Shown here: positions 35,480 through 49,300 of the stretch, piece by piece | Layout of the letters: each line of letters begins with the position of its first letter | Numbering within the stretch: position 1 is the first letter of the stretch | NCBI RefSeq assembly: GCF_020379485.1 | Contig: NC_063452.1 | Location: 57,619,338-57,683,337 of the forward strand | Source: Brassica napus | Taxonomy: Eukaryota > Streptophyta > Magnoliopsida > Brassicales > Brassicaceae | Direction of reading: 5' to 3' | DNA length: 64,000 bases | Program-made: the position numbers and the translations under genes | The notes under the pieces: generated by a model | The model's input: the letters and a program-made list of their open reading frames with translations, nothing else | Database searches by the model: none | What the model was told of the DNA's origin: nothing

Positions 35480-36391
35480 CTGCGAAAACTGCTTTAATAT
35501 TGACAAGGAGATTAGTCAAATCTAATGAATAAAAAACCAAAAGCTAATTTAATTCAAGTGTGTTATTTTTTAACTTTCAAAATTTAAACTAAAGCAATAT
35601 TATTTATACAAATCTTATATTATATTGCGTGTTTATCATATTTGGATTGCAATTGGGTTCCACATTCTCTTTTGAGTGCATTACTCTTTGCGACACTTCT
35701 TCATATTTTTTGACACTTTAAAGCACAATCTGCTGGATGCACACTTTCAAAGAATTCAAAAGAGATGTTGGACAGAAATGCCTCTTTGTCCAACAAAAGT
35801 ACAAAGAAAATTATATTTGTTTTTATTCAGTTTAGTTTTTTTTTTGACAACTATTCAGTTTAGTTAGTAGGCAGAATAATTAGTTTTTTTTTTAGTTAGG
35901 ACTTAGATTCCGACGTCAATATTTTATTTGTTTTATTTTTTGCAAAGTTCTTATGTTTTTATTTGTTTTTCCTCAAAGTTTAAGATATTTGAAGAAAATA
36001 TAATAATTACAATAAATTATAATTTTTTACCCTCTATATTTTAAAATCTATTTTCATATATATATTTTAACAGTATATAAGATATTTTTGGTGACAAGGT
36101 TGTTTGAAATTGTCAAATAATAGAGGAAAATAAAATAAACACTATATTTTGTTTAGCAAAGAAACTATGGGCCGTCGTAGGAGAGGCTATTTCCCCGGGT
36201 CGGGTATAAATCATTATTTCGGGTCGAATAACGGTTCAGGAGAGTTTAGGGCAGATATTCTTTTTTTTTTTTTTTTGAAATTGTGACAGAGAGAGAGAGA
36301 GAGAGAGAGGCCTAAGCAAAGGTATTTAGCGAATCGTTTAAGGAGACTTCGTCGTGCTGTTTATGCTCTGTTTCATCAAATTCTTCGATTG
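35480..36391. other. Spacer and 5' leader of RPOTmp
   Basis: AT-rich; no signal-peptide exon for the CLEL-like exon was found. A GA microsatellite (36287-36309) lies about 85 bp before the RPOTmp ATG, probably in its 5' UTR. Confidence 0.45.
36287..36309 (+). repeat. GA microsatellite in the RPOTmp leader
   Basis: About eleven consecutive GA units, preceded by a long T tract at about 36260-36276. Confidence 0.85.
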
Positions 36392-39300
36392 ATGACCAGT
36401 GCCCAAACTCAAGTGCTCTTGGCAAATCAGACTAAACTGTTCGATCAGTTGATTCCTTTACATAAACCCTTGATCCCTTGTGGAAACCCAGTTTCACAAC
36501 CCTTCCCTATGTGGAGGAACGTTGCTAAACAAGCCGTTTCAAGGTCACAAACCATCGCTTCTTCCCAAGCTCGTAGCTTTCTTGGGTTTCCTCAGGAACC
36601 CACCATTCTCCTCTCGAAAAATTCAATCTTTCGATCCATCTCGAGCTCAGAATGTCGAAAACTGGGGTTTCGTTGTTTACGTGGAATCACGAAAACAGAG
36701 GAATTCAACGGATGTTTCGCTAGAGGGTACACTAGTGTAGCCGAAAAGGTCTTGTCAACAGATGTTGATGAAGATCCTGAGGTGCATGAATTGTTGAAGG
36801 AGATGAAGAGAGAGGATCACCGTTCCTGGCGGATGAAGAACCAAGAGGACGTTGTTGGAATGGGTGGTAGCAAGTATCGGAATCTGTGGAGGAGACAAGT
36901 TAAGATCGAGACAGAGGAATGGGAAAGAGCTGCTAACGAGTACAGGGAGCTTTTGGCGGATATGTGCGAGCAAAGGCTTGCCCCGAACCTGCCTTATGTG
37001 AAGTCCTTGTTTCTTGGTTGGTTCGAACCGTTACGAGATGTTATTGGTAAAGAACAGGAGTTGTATAGGTTAGGGAAGAGCAGAGCGGTTTATGCGCATT
37101 ACATCGATCAGTTGCCTGCTGATATGGTTGCTGTGATCACTATGCATAAGTTGATGGGGCTTTTGATGACTGGTGGTGGTGATAATGGTTGTGTTAAGGT
37201 TGTTCATGCTGCTTGTTCGGTGGGGGATGCTATTGAACAGGAGGTGTGTTTGCTTAATCTCTCTCTCTTGTTTCTGCTTTGTTTAATTCAGGTCTTGTAT
37301 TCTAAATGTGTTTTCTTTCTCTTGATTGGATTGATAAGGATATGCACATTCCTGAATAAGACCAGGAAGAAAAAAGAGGATGGCAATGAGGAGAGTGGGG
37401 AAGTTGAAAACGGAACTGCAGTGAAGGAACAAGATAAGTTAAGAAAAAGGGTTAATGATTTGATAAAGAAACAGAAACTGTCAGCAGTTAGAAAGATCTT
37501 GCAGTCACATGACTACACAAAACCATGGACCTCAGATGCTAGGGCTAAGGTTTGTGTATGCTTAGCTGCGATATTGCTGATGAAGTTACAAACGTTTTAA
37601 TGTTTGCTAATTCATAATATCCCAGGTGGGAAGTCATCTTATAGAATTTTTGGTAAGAACAGCTTATATACAGTCCCCAGCTAATCAGCAGGATCATGAT
37701 CTGCCTGATGTCCGACCTGCATTTAAGCATACCTTCAAGACAGTAGCGCAAGGAAGCATGTGAGGAATTTTTGGTCTATGTTTTTTTTAAGATAGTGCGC
37801 ATCTTCTTGTCCCGAATGTCATATGCTTATGTTTCGGCCTTTCTCGTTACAACAGGAAATCTGGGAGAAAGTATGGTGTTATCGAATGTGACCCTTTAGT
37901 CCGCAAAGGTTTGGAAAAAACTGTAGGTAACCTATTCTCGTTTGGTTTGTTAGTCAGTTTAATTTTTAACCCAAGTCAACGAAAGTAATGGTGAATTGCT
38001 TGGACTTTATGTTCACTTGGTTGCTGCCTGTGAATAAGACTGAATAGATGTGGGATTTGAATATTAAGCTATAACTGAGACTTCTAAAGTATATTCCGGG
38101 ACGTGTGAATATCACTTTTTTTTGTCGTGCAGGGGAGATATGCAGTGATACCATACATGCCAATGCTGGTCCCCCCTCTCAAATGGTCCGGGTAAGTAAG
38201 CTTCTTTTTGCTGTATGGTATTTCAAAGTATTTCCAAAACAGTTGTGTATGATAATGGTTATTGTACTGTAATTTGTGTGCAAGACCAGTTACTGAGATC
38301 TGATACAAACGCTAAGGCTGATCTAACTAAAGTTAAGCAGAAAAATGAATGTGTATAATAGCTTCGAGATATTTCAACATTTTTGCATAATGAGATTAGA
38401 AGATTTTTATTTTGGTGAGCGTTTTGTAAGTCATTTCATTTTCGTTGTGTTATTTGGCAGTTACGACAAAGGTGCGTACTTGTTCTTAGCGTCTTATATC
38501 ATGAAAACTCATGGAGCTAAGCAACAACGAGATGCACTTAAGAGCGCACCCAAAGCACAACTAAAACCAGTCTTTGAGGTCAGACGATACTGCTTCTTCA
38601 CGTACTTTAAGTGGGTAAAACAGATACAGTTCTTAATTTCTGTAGTATTTGATGGACGTTTACTAGGCCCTGGATACGCTTGGAAGTACTAGATGGAGAG
38701 TAAATAAGCGAGTCTTAACTGTTGTAGATAGGATATGGAGCAGTGGCGGCTGTACTGCTGATCTGGTGGATCGCAGCGATGTGAGTTTCTCCATGTTTTA
38801 CATTGATCTTTTAGTGATTACCGTTTTTCATCTATGCAGTAGTTTACCATTAGTTATTGTTAAAGCATTGATCTCTTTTGCATCACGAAGCCTCTTTAAT
38901 TTCTGTAAACTCAAACTGCAGGTTCCTTTACCCGAGAAGCCTGACACTGAAGATGAGAACATTCTCAAGAAATGGAAGTGGGAAATGAAATCTGCTAAAA
39001 AGGAGAACAGCGAGAGGCATTCTCAGCGCTGTGACGTAGAACTCAAGCTTTCTGTGAGCTTCTTTTTCCCCTTGGCATCAAAGTAATTGAGAGTTTTGTT
39101 GGTAAGTATTGAATTATTTAATTTTGACAGGTAGCACGGAAGATGAAAGACGAGGAAGGTTTTTACTATCCTCACAATATTGACTTCCGGGGACGTGCAT
39201 ATCCCATGCCCCAACATTTAAACCATCTCGGTTCTGATCTGTGTCGCGGTGTTTTGGAGTTTGCTGATGGAAGGCCTCTGGGAAGTCCAGGCTTACGCTG

Positions 39301-41372
39301 GCTGAAGATACAATTAGCAAACTTGTATGCTGGTGGTGTTGATAAGTTATCATATGAGGGGCGGCTAGCTTTCACAGAAAATCACTTGGAGGACATATTT
39401 GATTCGGCAGACAGGCCACTTGAAGGAAACAGATGGTGGCTCTAAGCTGAAGACCCATTTCAGTGCTTGGCTGTGTGCATAAATCTAACCGAAGCTCTCA
39501 GAAGTCCATCCCCGGAGACAGTTCTCTCTTATATTCCTATACATCAGGTACTTTCTGGCAGACTTTAACACATTGACATCCCCTCCTTCTTAAAACTAAC
39601 TTCTTTCTTTCACTTTGGTTCTGGCCAGGATGGTTCCTGCAATGGTTTTCAGCATTATGCCGCGCTTGGGAGAGACACAGTAATTCTCTTTTTCTTTCAA
39701 TGAACCTTTGTTTTCTGGACGCTTGTCATCTTTCCTTTTCTGATTTTGGTTTGTAAAAATGATTATCAGGTAGGAGCAGAAGCTGTAAATTTAGTTGCAG
39801 GTGAGAAACCGGCAGATATTTATTCAGAGATAGCTACCAGGTAAGCCCTGCATCTACTGCTTAAAGCTGCCATAATTTTATAATGCGCACTCAAAATTTC
39901 ATATACAGGGTTCTTGATATTATGCGCCGAGATGCAGACAGAGATCCTGAAACTTATCCAGATGCGTTGCGTGCAAGAAAACTTATCAACGAGGTCTCCC
40001 TCTCTGAAATTCGTTTTATTATTTTAAACATTTCGGTTTTCAGCTTCCTTGCTTGCACAGTGAAGCAGAAATCTCATGAACTGTTTAATGGTATATATAA
40101 TTTTGGCCTGTGTGTGCAAATTGCCTGATATTTGTATTGTTTGGGGGCTTTGTTTACTCAATCACATAACTTGGTCGGTTGTTAAGTGGATCGGAAGCTT
40201 TTAAAGCAGACGGTTATGACATCAGTCTATGGAGTCACATATATTGGTGCGCGGGATCAAATAAAGAGAAGGTTGAAGGAGCGCAGTGCATTTAGTGACG
40301 ACAATGAAACTTTTGGGGCAGCTTGCTATGCAGCAAAGGTAACATCGACTGCTATAGATGAAATGTTTGAAGCTGCACGCGCCATCATGCGTTGGTTTGG
40401 TGAATGTGCAAAGGTGTGTAGTCATTTTCTCAACGTCTATTTTATTTACTTTTGTACTCTAATACTTCCTTATGAAAGTAAATCTTTCTACGAGCAGATA
40501 ATTGCGGCAGAAAACGAAACAGTTCGATGGACAACACCGTTGGGTCTTCCTGTTGTGCAACCTTACCTTGAAATGGGAAAACAACTTGTAAGTCTCCTAG
40601 AGGGGGATAATATTTTGCGAACATCATCTGTTGAGTATAAATGTATAATGGATGTCTTCTTTTCTATGGAAATGAATGCAGGTAAAGACATCCCTCCAAA
40701 CCTTATCGCTTCAGCGTGAAACTGATAATGTCTGCCTCTCAGCTTTTACCTTGGTTTTGCTTATAAACAAAAGAAGGTAAAGAAACAGAGTATGATGCTG
40801 GCTTATTCTCAGGAAAAAAGTTTTGTGGGATTTGGTTTTGCAGGTCGTTGTAAGGAGACAAAGGACAGCTTTTCCTCCAAATTTTATTCACTCTCTGGAC
40901 GGGTGTCATATGATGATGACTGCACTTGCCTGCAAAAGAGCAGGCTTGTGTTTTGCAGGTTCTGTCCTTTTTCACAACTTAAAATTGTTTTTGAACTTCC
41001 ATCTTGATCTTTTGTCAACTAACCCATTGCTTGTTTAAAAAAAAAACTCTTTAACAGGAGTTCATGACTCGTTTTGGACACATGCATGCGACGTTGATAA
41101 ATTAAACAAGATATTACGGGAGAAGTTTGTTGAACTGTATTCACAGCCAATACTAGAGAATGTAAGCTTCAACATTGCCTCCATCTTCAGTTAGTTCAGT
41201 GTATATATGGCATGTGGAAGGCTGATCATAACATATCTGTTTTTTCTTTTTTTATCAACAGTTGCTGGAGAGTTTTGAGAAATCGTTTCCTTATTTAGAC
41301 TTTCCTCCCCTGCCTGAACGAGGAGATTTGGATTTAAAACTGGTGTTAGATTCATCGTATTTCTTCAACTGA
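36392..41372 (+). pseudogene. RPOTmp: Phage-type RNA polymerase RPOTmp, damaged copy
   Basis: Homologue of AT5G15700, the T7-like RNA polymerase sent to both mitochondria and plastids. About 18 exons from 36392 (MTSAQTQVLLANQTK) to TGA at 41370-41372, last residues DSSYFFN. Polymerase motifs are all present: DGSCNGFQHYAALGRD (first catalytic Asp), [15 protein letters not shown] (catalytic Lys/Tyr) and [12 protein letters not shown] (second catalytic Asp). Three defects: (1) the intron after 37243 should end just before 37334, but TG stands where AG is needed; kept in, it adds 30 codons without a stop. (2) TAA at 39443-39445 replaces an expected CAA (Gln) after RWWL, before any catalytic motif. 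(3) At 40186 the exon after INE has lost one base against the expected GTG GAT CGG. The donor at 40729 is also weak. Either a pseudogene or a copy with sequence errors; I favour pseudogene. Confidence 0.82.
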
Positions 41373-42406
41373 TAAATAAATTTATGGCTTCACTAGATCC
41401 TCAGAGATCTTCGAAGCTCTCTCAAGAAGCATTGGTGAGAGATTCTTGCAGAACAGAGTGTCATCCCAAGGCTTGAATTCTGTGTAAGAAGGAAGAAAAG
41501 AAAGACAAGCTGTTACTTGTATTCCTATGTGCTGATGAAGCTCTAAAGCTTTCAATGAAATCTCCTGAGATAAGAGTAGCAGCTTCTAACCTGAGAAATC
41601 TCAGTTTGATGTTATGTTGTTTTTCGACCACACTGTAGAATAGCAAGTACTGTATTAAGTGATGGATTAACTGAGAAACTGAATTGGAAATATTTTTGTC
41701 GTATAGATTTTAATAATACATATTATTTTTTTTGATCAAATTATAATACATATTTTTGTTACCTATATTTCTGTGATAAAAAAGTTAAGCATGGATGACT
41801 AGGAGGCTTCAGAAATGGTAAATTAATTAATAGATTTATAAGAGAAATCTTGTAACTTCATTTTTAGTTGGGGTACAATTAAGTTTTGATTCGCGTTATT
41901 ATTACCACTCCAGCAGCGGTACCAAAAGGTATGTTCTGTAGCAGCTAACATTGCTATCTTGTGTCGGGCAAATTCACTGATGAACTGGCTACGGTTTTTG
42001 TTGCTTATGCTCGAGGCGAGATTAAACGAGTTATATTACTTATGCTAGTGGAAAGCACTCTGTGTTGGGAAGCATTGAATGATGTGGCTTTGCACAACAC
42101 AAGGCTAATATTGGGTCGAGTTCTTGATAACTGTGCTCTGGGGAGAGGAGATTACCGAAGATTGGTGCGTTTTGTCACTTTGGTTATTTGTATGTTTTTT
42201 CCAATAAGCAATGTGTTTGTGTGTGAATAGTTTGGTGTTATAGATACTTAACTTGTATGCATGTTAACGCTTAGTAATAAATTCCAGACATCCAACAACG
42301 AAAGTTTTATTTGTTACTAAGCAGACAAATTAAGTTTGAGAAAATATGGGGATCATAGTTTATGAAATAAAACTAATCAACGGTTTAAAAAAAAACAAAA
42401 CATATT
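41373..42406. other. Downstream of RPOTmp; unrecognised 89-codon frame
   Basis: RPOTmp 3' region, then AT-rich DNA. An open frame at 41961-42230 (+), starting MSGKFTDELATVFVAYARGE, has a fairly even codon look and an apparent donor (GTGCGT) near 42163. I do not recognise it; it may be a gene fragment. No other gene is seen. Confidence 0.3.
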
Positions 42407-43565
42407 CTACAAAAACCGAACACACTCTATGTAATCTGAAAAGAAAATTCCAGGCAGATTAGGCTTGAAGTTAAAGTCTGCGCTTACTTGGACCTTAATT
42501 TTTCTTAAGGTATCAGTGTAGTGGTTGTAAAGGGCAACATAAACATTTTCAGAGTCGTAGCAGTATGGTGCCATAATAAACTCACCCGTCTGAGTGATGC
42601 CTTTGAAGTATATAAACCTACATGAACTCTTCCAAGGTTCAACACTGAAGGTAAGTTTCTTCAACCATTTACGTTCTTCAGCATTTTGAACCATAACCCA
42701 CACATCAAACGTGTATGTTGATGTTTTGGTGGGTATTGCTACTTTCCCTTGGTAGTTTATAATCATATCGTGACTATATTGATCCTTAGATAGTACAATC
42801 TCTGTGGGAACTCTAGTAATAAGATGAAACTCTTCAGACCTCGAATCAAATCTCATTAAGCTGCGTTGCGAACCCGTTTTAGCAGCATAATATATAAAAC
42901 CATCTATGCACACACCGCTAGAACAAGGACGGTGAGGAATGGTACATTCTACCATTCTCCATGATTTTTTCTTAGCTCCTAATGTGAATACTTGATGCTG
43001 AGACGAAGGTCCTTCAGCATGAAGACTACTTAGTGCTTCCGTCATGCACAATACTTTATACTCATCATTAACTTGATCATATCCAAAAAAAACTTTTTGT
43101 GGTCCTTCTTCTGGTTCTGAATCTAGGTAAAGCTATGGACTTACCACTGGTGGGGTTAACTATGAATTGTTCTCGACCACTTCCGATGCATAATAGTCCT
43201 TTAACGTAATGCGAATGGTACACAGGTGGTAATGGACATGATGAGCGCGAGAGGAAAGACGACGAGAAGAAGTACCAATCTTCTTTTGCGTAATGCGTTC
43301 CTTTCTTTATATCTAGACCACTGAAAGCGATTAGGAAACGAGGTTGAGAAGAACAAGAACCAAGGGGAAAAGATTAAATAAAATCTCGACTGTGGATGAT
43401 GGTAGCCCATAACTTGGATACTAGAAGAAACCTAGCTATCGATTTTATAGGAAATCTCCCAAGAATCTCAATCACCAAGTCTAGAGGGAGTCCATCAAAG
43501 CTGCTTGAGGTTTGTGGATTAGTGGTAAAGGTGGTTTTATTTTTTTTGCTGCGTGTGATCATCAT
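42407..43565 (-). pseudogene. F-box protein with FBA-type domain, copy 1 (broken)
   Basis: Plant F-box protein of the large F-box-associated (FBA) family, normally a substrate receptor of SCF ubiquitin ligases. Start [17 protein letters not shown] at 43565. The F-box is [20 protein letters not shown]...[10 protein letters not shown], about residues 27-60. A C-terminal FBA region follows (GVCIDGFIYYAAK; MIINYQGKVAIP; WVMVQNAEERKWLKKL), ending near 42407. Two lesions: TAA at about 43374-43376, where copy 2 has AAA (FIKS), and a run of eight T about 43085-43095 that shifts frame by one against copy 2. Single exon. The region upstream also matches copy 2. Confidence 0.85.
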
Positions 43566-46221
43566 GCTTGTTTCTAAACCCTAAATATATCTCTCCCCAT
43601 CTACTCTTTGCCTTTTCTCTTTTAAAAGAGGAGCGTAGGTTAAATAATCTTATACATAGGTCTTGGTTAAAACCCCTAGATTAGATCTAACCCTAGTAAA
43701 TCTCTCTAACTCCGTACACCAGAAGCTTAGCTATTTAGACATGTCAGGAGTCAGGACCGAAACTCGGAATTCGAACCCGCCCAATTCTATAAATTATCGG
43801 GTTTGGACTTAGTTATATAATCGAAAAACTTGAGTTTTTTTGACCTAAGCTCATTTGGACTTTAGATATTTTGGGTTTAAACCCATTTGGGATATGACCG
43901 GCCAAGAAACCTAAAATTTACATTTTAAAATAGACTAGAGCTGGTTGCGCGAGTGTTAGATTTCAATTTTTTTTATGATATAATTATATGTTGTTACACC
44001 ATGATATACTGTATATAAAACTATACTACAATTTTGACAAATTAGTAATATATCTGAGATCAATGAAGTTAATATGGTTATTCATCTGTTGCCGTCAATT
44101 GTATAATAAAATTAAAAAATGAAAATAATGTTATTTGTTTAAAAATTAAATGAGTTTGAATATTTTTAGCAAAAGTAAAAAGTAAGTCATCTTAAGTGTA
44201 ATATTATTTCTATATTAGTCATCTATCTTATTAAAACTTAGCATGTGTAATCAAAATTTTTTTATTTGAACTTAGAAAACAGATTATTAAATATGAATTG
44301 AGTTAATTAATATAAACTAATAGGCTTATGTTTTCTAAACAATTCGAAACATAATTTATCTATTTTTAAAGGTCCATTGTTATTATATTTTTTTTAGTTT
44401 GGGCTATTTTTGTTTAGTTCTCTCGCTTGTGCACTGAATTTTATTACCCTAAAAAAAAAATTATATCAGAAACATACATATTAAAAAAAAAAAAATGTTC
44501 AGATTGTAGAACTAACCATTTCATCATCTAAAACCATTTCTAAGATTTCATCAGCTTAAGGTGGGTTTTGTATCCATGAGTGAATCAATTTCACTTGAAC
44601 ACGCCACTTAACCTTATATGGTTTGAGATCGCTGACCAAATGAAATTTTTTGTTAGAGACATGTTTTTTGTAAGTTGCTAAGGAAAATAATGTGAAGAAT
44701 ATATAGTGGAGATACAAAACCCTAGAGAAGAACAAATATCCTGACCACATATGCAAGGCATATCACGTCGAAATAAATTCAAAGAATATTTTGTATATTG
44801 TGTTTTACGGTTACAAGCCTATAATATAGGAAAGCCAAGATTTGGTTGGTATTAGTTCGAATTTTGTGTTGTATCATATCGAATTTAAATAACAAAATTA
44901 GTAGCTCGGTTTAATTGTTATTGAGTGAGTGTGAACAATAATATTTTGTGGTTGTTTATGGTATGTTATGTGAACCAAAGAAATAGGAAAGGCCAAGATT
45001 TGATTGTTTTTTAGGCCCAAAAAATGATAAATATGTCAGACTAAATCTTTTTTCTGTACCATTTTTTTTCTCTGATACCTTTTAGTATTTTCAAAAATAA
45101 ATCAAATAAATAATTTTACAAACAAAACAAAAATTCAAAAATAGTAACTACTGATGAAATATCTATATCAGCTTATTGATATTTTTTTATAATTCTAAAA
45201 ATGTTTAAATCGTAATTTCATATTTTGTTCTACAAAAAATAGAATTGATATTCTACACAGTAGAAAATGTAATCCATTTTTTTCATTGAATCTAATATGT
45301 TTAGAATATGTGATCTAAGTAAATAATAGTAATCTAAAAATATTTGGAAAACACATTTTGCGCTTAACCTATCGTTCTAAAATCTGTAGAATTTGGAATC
45401 TACACATTACTATAAATCTAAAACCTGTAGAAATCAAAATCTACACATTACTATAAATCTAAAACTAGTAGAAATCGATTTCAAACATGTTTATTGTGCT
45501 CAACATATAGTAGAATACAAATTCTACGGATAAAGATAACCAGTTCCAAAAATATGGGAAGAGAATATTTGGAAATATTCAGTTTTCTTATATTTATTAA
45601 ATCGATTTTTAAATTAAAAAAATTAAAACATCGATTTGGAAACCGTTTAATCTGAACCGGTCGATCCTGATCTGAACCGGCAAAAGACTTTTAAACCTTT
45701 GTTCTCTATATGTATAATAAATCAATATTTAAATAAAAAAAATAAAAAAAATAATTTTTTTTATGTTTTCAAATTATACTTTTTCAAATTCGAACTTTTT
45801 TATATAAAAAACAAATTTTGATTTTTTTTCCAAATTTTTATTATATATTTTTAAGTATTTATTTATATATTTGTTAGAATCTTAAATTCCACATTCCAAA
45901 AATCCTAATCAACCCCTCAACTCTAAACTCTAAGCCTAGATTAATTAACCCTAGGAGTATAAGTGTCTTTTACCCTTCATTAAAAGTGAAGGTAAAAGTG
46001 GTTAGTGTAAACATGAAAAGTGGTACTAGGAAAGTGGTATTTGTGGCAATTTTTTTTTTTTGGAGATTTTTAATATTATTTTAGTTAAGAATTATATTTT
46101 AATATTTAACATTTTTTTATTAATTGTAATTTCAAATTTTTAATTGAAATTAAGGACAAAATTGTCATTTTGAAAATATTTAGACTAATAGGACATAAAG
46201 TATATGAGATTAGTCTAATAG
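43566..46221. other. Intergenic DNA with Helitron-like ends
   Basis: 43600-43950 is similar to 62530-64000 (upstream flank of F-box copy 2). ACTAGAGCTGGTTGCGCGAG at about 43935 looks like a minus-strand Helitron 3' end; I cannot place its 5' end. At about 45370-45470 a 49-bp unit with 'aatctacacattactataaa' occurs twice. Otherwise AT-rich with no gene. Confidence 0.4.
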
Positions 46222-46363
46222 TGTTATGAACCAGATTGTGGATGGCTCATAACCAAGAGATTATGATTTGTAATCTTTCCATTTATCTATGAAGGTGTAA
46301 TCTCCTGTATAAGGAACCTCTATGTTATGAATAAAGATAGACTTTTCTATTACTTTTATAACA
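46222..46363 (+). repeat. Probable 5' LTR of the copia element
   Basis: Starts TGTTAT and ends ATAACA (short inverted repeat), 142 bp, followed by CATTATCAACACGAAACTC as a possible primer-binding site. With no partner LTR the call rests on structure alone. Confidence 0.5.
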
Positions 46364-49300
46364 CATTATCAACACGAAACTCTAAATCCCTAAGCTAATA
46401 CCCAAATCGAAAAAACCTAAAACCCTAACCCTCGCCGGCGATCCGACGAACCCTAAACCCCGATCGCGTCTCTTGTTCCCGCATCTGTTCCAGCTCGCGT
46501 CCCCGATCAGATTCAGCCCAAAGCGTTCATGATCCTAGCTCAGACGTTCGCGACCCAAGAGCAGCTCCAGCACGTGACCTCTTCCTCGTTCGCGACAATA
46601 TCAGACAGCTCGCGTCCCGTTCGTATCCAGCTACGGCTCAACTCCTTTGGTGGTCCGATTCAACAATTATCTAAGGTTAAAAGGTACAACAAAACCTAAG
46701 AACCCATAATCGAACATGGATTGATTGATAAAGAATGAAACCCTAAAACCCTAATCTTTATGAATCAAAACCATAGGGTAATAGATCAAAAATCCTAATT
46801 GAGTAAATCAAAGCTCTAAAAGTTCGATACCCCAAACCCTAAATCATGTTCCTACATGATTAAAACCCCAAATCGGTTTTTAGAAGTTAAAATCCGATAA
46901 ACCCTAATCCTATATCTATAAACCTAAATAATATAAGTATCATAATTAATTATACTATAATTATCAAATCACATATTAAAACCATAATTAAATATTTTGA
47001 AATCAAATATGTTTTCGGTTTTGATCATTGAGGTTTTTAAATATGATTGAATCTGATGCTATGTTGCTAGAATTGTTTGACCGTTAAATTGATAGATTTA
47101 TTTTCTCATCCTGCTTGGTTAATTGTTCATCTGATTTAAAATTGTTTAAACCGACAAGCTTGTTAAAACATTGATTGAATCCGATAGGTTGCTAGCTTGC
47201 TTTGCTTATATAATCCGATAGGTTGATAGATTGATTGAGGTTTACTTGTTTAAAATCTGAATGATCTGATTGCATGATTCTTGAGGTTTAAATCCGTGTG
47301 AGTTAGGATTGATAGTTTTTATAACCTGATTGAATGATTTGAGGTTTAATATTGCATGTTAGAATCTGTTATAATATAAACCCTAATTCGAATTGATAAA
47401 CCCTAAAATAGAATCCGTGTATTGCATAATCCGAATTGAATGTTTTGATGTTTCATATTATACTAGGTTGATAGTTTCATGATATAATCAACTGTTTTGA
47501 GGTTTAAGATTATTTGCTATAAGCTGATTGATTGATAAAACCCTAATTTCGAATTAAAACCCTAAACCCTAATTTGCGTATTCCTAAAATCAGATTGCTT
47601 GATTCCATCTTGCTAATATCAGCCTTGAAACGGATAAACATCAGCCTTGAAACTGATTAATAAAATTGATAGAATCAGCTTTGAAACTTATTGTTTTGGT
47701 TTTTCATGATTGAAACCCTATTTTTGGATCAAAACTCTAAATTGTGTAATGCTTGAATCCGTTTGATTATTTTTGATTATTGATCCAATTGCTAGTCTTG
47801 ATAAAACCTAATTGAATCTGATTGTTAGTCTAGCTAAATCTTATCCCTGAAACTGATTGATTAATTGCTAAATCTTGATTGAATGTTTTAATATTACCCT
47901 TGCACATATAGAATCTGATTGCTAAGATTGAGTGCATCATATCTACTTGGCCGTGTGGCCAGTTTGCATCATATATCATCCTGACCAACATGTTTATGTT
48001 ATACGCATGATCTGATTATTATCACCTTTGCACGATCTGATTGTTTTAAATTGAGGTTCCATAATTTCACTCATGTACATATAGAATCAGTATGCTAGGT
48101 TTGCATTATAACCATATGGCCACATGAAAACATATAGAAATTGCTTGTTTGGTCGATACCCTTGCTTGATAAATCTGTGTGACTTATTATGCATCATATA
48201 TCACTTTGGCCGTGTGGCCTTATTGCATTATATCACATTTGGCCGTGTGGCTTGTTTGCTTATTAGAAATGTATTGACTTGATAGCATGTCTTGTTTATG
48301 GCCGTATTTTAAATATTTTATGAGATCTAAAATTGATTGATATATGATTTGAGATGTCGAAAATCAACTTGGATTTTGCTGCCCTAAATCTCTCAAGAGA
48401 TAGTTATTTGAAATGGGCACTGGATACTGAGTTTATCCTAAAGTCAAAGGACTTGGTGAACGAATCACAAAAGGCGATAATGCCAAATGAGAAAGATTGA
48501 TACAGAGCAATATTAATTATTAGCCATCATCTTATTAAGAGTCTCAAATATCAGTATCTGACTATAGAGAATCCTCTAGACCTTTGGACAAAGTTAAATA
48601 AAATCGAGATATGATCACCAAAGAACGGTGTTATTACCAAAGGCCCTATTTGATTGGAGGAATCCCAGAATCCAGGACTATAAGTCTGTGGATGTGTCTA
48701 TTGCTAGCTGGGCAAAATAATGGATTACTGATGAGAAACAGTGAATTGAGACCTCCTGGATTAACCCCATTACCTGATACCAATAAGGCCGCAGAAGAAA
48801 AAAAAAGGTAACCACGTCCAGAATGATAGACCACACAGTCATAGCCGTGGAGGGTGGAAAGGACGTGGCCATGGCCACTATAACACATTTGGCCGTGGGA
48901 ATCACTATGGCAGAGGCCGTGGGTATCAATCCAATTTGAGCCATGGTCAAGGCAGTGGCCGTGGTATATCCTTTAAACCACAAAGCTCGACCAAATTAGT
49001 GTGCCATAGATGTCGAATGGGGAACCATTGGGCTAAGATATGAAGGACTCCCAAACATTTTTGTGACCTCTATCAAAGAGAGTCTGAAAGGGAAGAATCC
49101 TGAAACCCACTTGGTCTATAAAGAGGGTGAAAATAATTTCGAACATGATCAAGATGATCTTATGGAATATGAGACTTATGATTGCCTAAAAGAATCAAGT
49201 TGATAATCTGATTTCGACATCAAACTTGTGTGATTGCTTTGCTTGTATTCTTTCTCTGATTTTTATCTCCTTGAATTTATTTCTATTACATTGTCTACTT

